Positions 47,815 through 64,000 of a DNA stretch of 64,000 nt are shown here, piece after piece (within the stretch, counting starts at the first letter, position 1; each line of letters opens with the position of its first letter). This DNA is from Brachypodium distachyon (taxonomy: Eukaryota > Streptophyta > Magnoliopsida > Poales > Poaceae), in the NCBI RefSeq assembly GCF_000005505.3, contig NC_016131.3, positions 2,790,001 through 2,854,000 on the forward strand, written 5' to 3'. The notes beneath the pieces are model-generated. The model saw nothing but the letters and a program-made list of their open reading frames with translations. It searched no databases and had not been told where the DNA came from. Made by a program: the position numbers and the translations under genes.

Positions 47815-49040
47815 TGCCACGTACTAACTACTAGGTGCCCGTTATGGGCCAAACCGGAAGCCTTCGCCAGTACATAACGCCACAAGGGGTGGTGCTAAAG
47901 CCTGGCCTTTGTTATGTTTTTACTAAAATGTCTTGAACCACCTACTGTTCGGTGATGCAAAATTCAGTTCGGTACCTTTTCGTGTAATGTTTTGTTGTGA
48001 TGTTTTGACTTTCTCTGTTCAATGCAAAATTCAGTTCAATAATTTTCGTTGTAATGTTTTGACCTTTTCGGTTTATATTACCTTGTGGACATGACAATAC
48101 TCGGCAGTTCAATGTAGCTTCGTGCTGTTGCTTCTGAAGGGATTTTTGGTAGCTTCGCTACAGACTGGATTGTGAGCTTGGAGATACGAATCTAGGGGCT
48201 AGATTTACTTTTTGGGTGAGTGCTACTTTTAAGGAGTTGGAAATAATTTGTGCAAGCATACTGTCACATTGCTGTTGCCAAACATAGTGACTCTGTTTGA
48301 CCTGTACATGGGCTTGTATGCTGATCGAGATGAAACTGTGGTCAAGAATGCAGTTATTTTGGCAATGCTCCTTGGTTACTCCTTATCACACATTGCCTGC
48401 AAAATGCAATTATTTTGGCAACTGATGCACATATATATAGCCATAGCAAATCAAGGAAATATAGAATTTAACGAGAACCCTCGCCAAATGTATCTGATAA
48501 TGCTAAAGATCTAGTTTGACAGAGCTTCAGCCTATCCAAAACTCAGGTTAACTGCGAAGCAAGTGCTTCAAGTTGTAGATAGTGCTTCTAAATCCAGCAC
48601 AATGGTATAATATGGCACATTGCACCAATTTGTTCTATTGAAAGAGCATACACTTTCTGAAGAACTCTACCAAATCTAGTCCAAATCATAGTCTTCTAAA
48701 TTGCAATTGCGTTTACTACCTGCTTGATAATACGGCAAGGTTTCTCAAAACTTCTACCAGATCTAAGGTCTCTTTTGATTCAAAGGATTTTCATAGGAAT
48801 TTTGGAGGCTTGAAATCCTTAGGAATTTTTCTTATGTTGGTCGTTTGATTCGTAGGATTAAATTTTATAATTTTTTTCCTAAAAATTCATTTGTACTACG
48901 TTTCATAGGAAATTTACATCCCCTCTTGAAAGAAATCCTTCGGTCCAATAAAAAACCCCTAAATTCTCAATTATCACTGTAGCTTTTTTTTAGAATACAA
49001 TATCACTGTAGCTCGAAATTGTATTAAGCGGCCCAGCTAT
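47815..49040. other. Intergenic between tetraspanin and GYRA; probable MITE inside
   Basis: No gene supported. About 48770-48960 (GATTCAAAGGATTTTCATAG ... TTCATAGGAAATTTACATCC ... GAAAGAAATCCTT) looks like a common grass MITE with weakly inverted ends, but boundaries are unclear. The 300 bases before 49376 are the GC-rich GYRA promoter and leader. Confidence 0.4.
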
Positions 49041-49273
49041 TCTAAAGAAAGAGAGTGGAAAGGCCCAGCAGGAAGCCGCGGCGGTCCAACGCACGGCGAC
49101 CCGGGCGGTTTCTGCAAGACAGATAGGCGAGCAGCGACAGCCGTCGGATCAATCTTGGCCAATCACCCCACCCCGTCCATTTGTATCTCTCGCCTCGAGG
49201 CTCCCGACCTCTGCGCCTCCCTGTCGTCCACCAGCGCCCCATTCCATCTCCAGAATTATTTCGCTTCCCCTAA

Positions 49274-63309
<14,036 letters not shown>

Positions 63310-63930
63310 TTCACAGAATCACGGAAGAGGCGAGTAGATTCTTCTAGCAAAAGTCCGGCTGGGGAGTGCATCTGTTTTGTTGGCTGGCTTGCTCATGCTG
63401 TGCTCCCAGTACAATATTCCACGCCGATTGAGGCATATAGCTGATAGCTGATTTGGGTAGAACTTTAGTTGCCATTAACCTGTGTCTGGAGATGTAGGGT
63501 TTGCCACGCAGAACCCGTGGCGTGACAAACAGAATTGATCCCGCCATGGCCCTCGGGAAATAGAGGTTCTATGGTTAAGTGTCGGCCCTCCCTAAAATTT
63601 GCAAATACTCCCCAGTTCTTGTTGATTCTCCATTCACACGCAATATTGTCTGTCCAACAGAGACAGAAGCGGAGTGTAGGGAAGCCGGTGGTTCTCGATA
63701 GGTGCAGACGAAGACCAACAACGGCGTAGAGACCTGTTGATGATGGCTCGGATGCTTACCGGAGCGGCTGAAAAGCATCGCGCTCCAATTTGCCATCATT
63801 GTTCGCCGGACACGTCAAGGACTGAAGTCAATACCGTTGTGTTCACCTAAGCTAAAGCATAAATATTTAAAGGGTGTGACCTGGTTTTTAAACAAAAGTT
63901 TAAATCTTAGTTGACGTATCAGAGCCATTA
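63310..63930 (+). other. 3' region of GYRA
   Basis: Presumed 3'UTR and downstream DNA. No further coding sequence is supported before the window edge. Confidence 0.4.
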
Positions 63931-63940
63931 CATTTATATC

Positions 63941-64000
63941 TGAACTAGTTGAAATGCCCGTGCGCTGTCACGGCCCGTTGCAGTCCATTCCACATTTTCT
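63941..64000. repeat. Repeat terminus cut by the window edge
   Basis: AACTAGTTGAAATGCCCGTG followed by CGCTGTCACGGCCCGTTGCA resembles the recurrent grass repeat end ATGCCCGTGCGTTGCAACGG and is the reverse-complement type of the end seen near 43173-43200. Only its first 60 bases are in view. Confidence 0.35.

Noticed and set aside
48248..48514. 88-codon plus-strand frame with hydrophobic stretches
   Set aside because: No partner exons, AT-rich context, no recognisable family; could be chance.

Overview
This is a nuclear genomic window from a grass. Every gene has canonical GT-AG introns, intergenic DNA is rich in MITEs (short Stowaway-type and hAT-type elements), and the proteins match grass or rice families closely. 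The gene density (about ten genes in 64 kb, no intact large retrotransposon) suits a small-genome pooid such as Brachypodium better than wheat or barley; that is inference. From memory, the orthologues of SPIN1, MTHFR, SNAC1 and GYRA lie close together on rice chromosome 3 (Os03g0812-0815), so the window looks like a conserved syntenic block.

Layout: SPIN1-like KH/STAR RNA-binding protein (minus, 362-4032); a 5 kb gene-free stretch; a nuclear tRNA-Leu(CAA) (minus, 9160-9243); plastid ribosomal protein bL17 (minus, 9854-11640); an LTR-like repeat remnant; a small secreted CLE-type peptide precursor with a tandem second peptide module behind a frame break (minus, 13735-14197); MTHFR, 12 exons (plus, 16498-21775); a SNAC1-type NAC factor (plus, 25910-26977); cytosolic ribosomal protein eL24 (minus, 27869-29388 plus a 5'UTR exon); a repeat block; a single-exon EF-hand protein (minus, 32455-33015); a RING-H2 E3 ligase (minus, 36318-37517); about 8 kb of repeats and duplications; a tetraspanin (plus, 45813-47809); and organellar DNA gyrase subunit A, 27 exons (plus, 49376-63309).

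The genes do not form an operon-like pathway. They are housekeeping and regulatory genes: organelle translation and DNA topology (bL17, GyrA), cytosolic translation (eL24), one-carbon metabolism (MTHFR), stress and calcium signalling (SNAC1-like, EF-hand), flowering/RNA regulation (SPIN1-like), protein turnover (RING), membrane organisation (tetraspanin) and peptide signalling (CLE). Coding coordinates were built by hand from splice signals and frame continuity; each multi-exon model closes in frame with a length normal for its family.

The most interesting locus is the CLE gene. It holds two tandem copies of a CLE peptide module, the second a textbook CLE motif. A one-base difference in a run of C places the second copy out of frame behind a stop codon.
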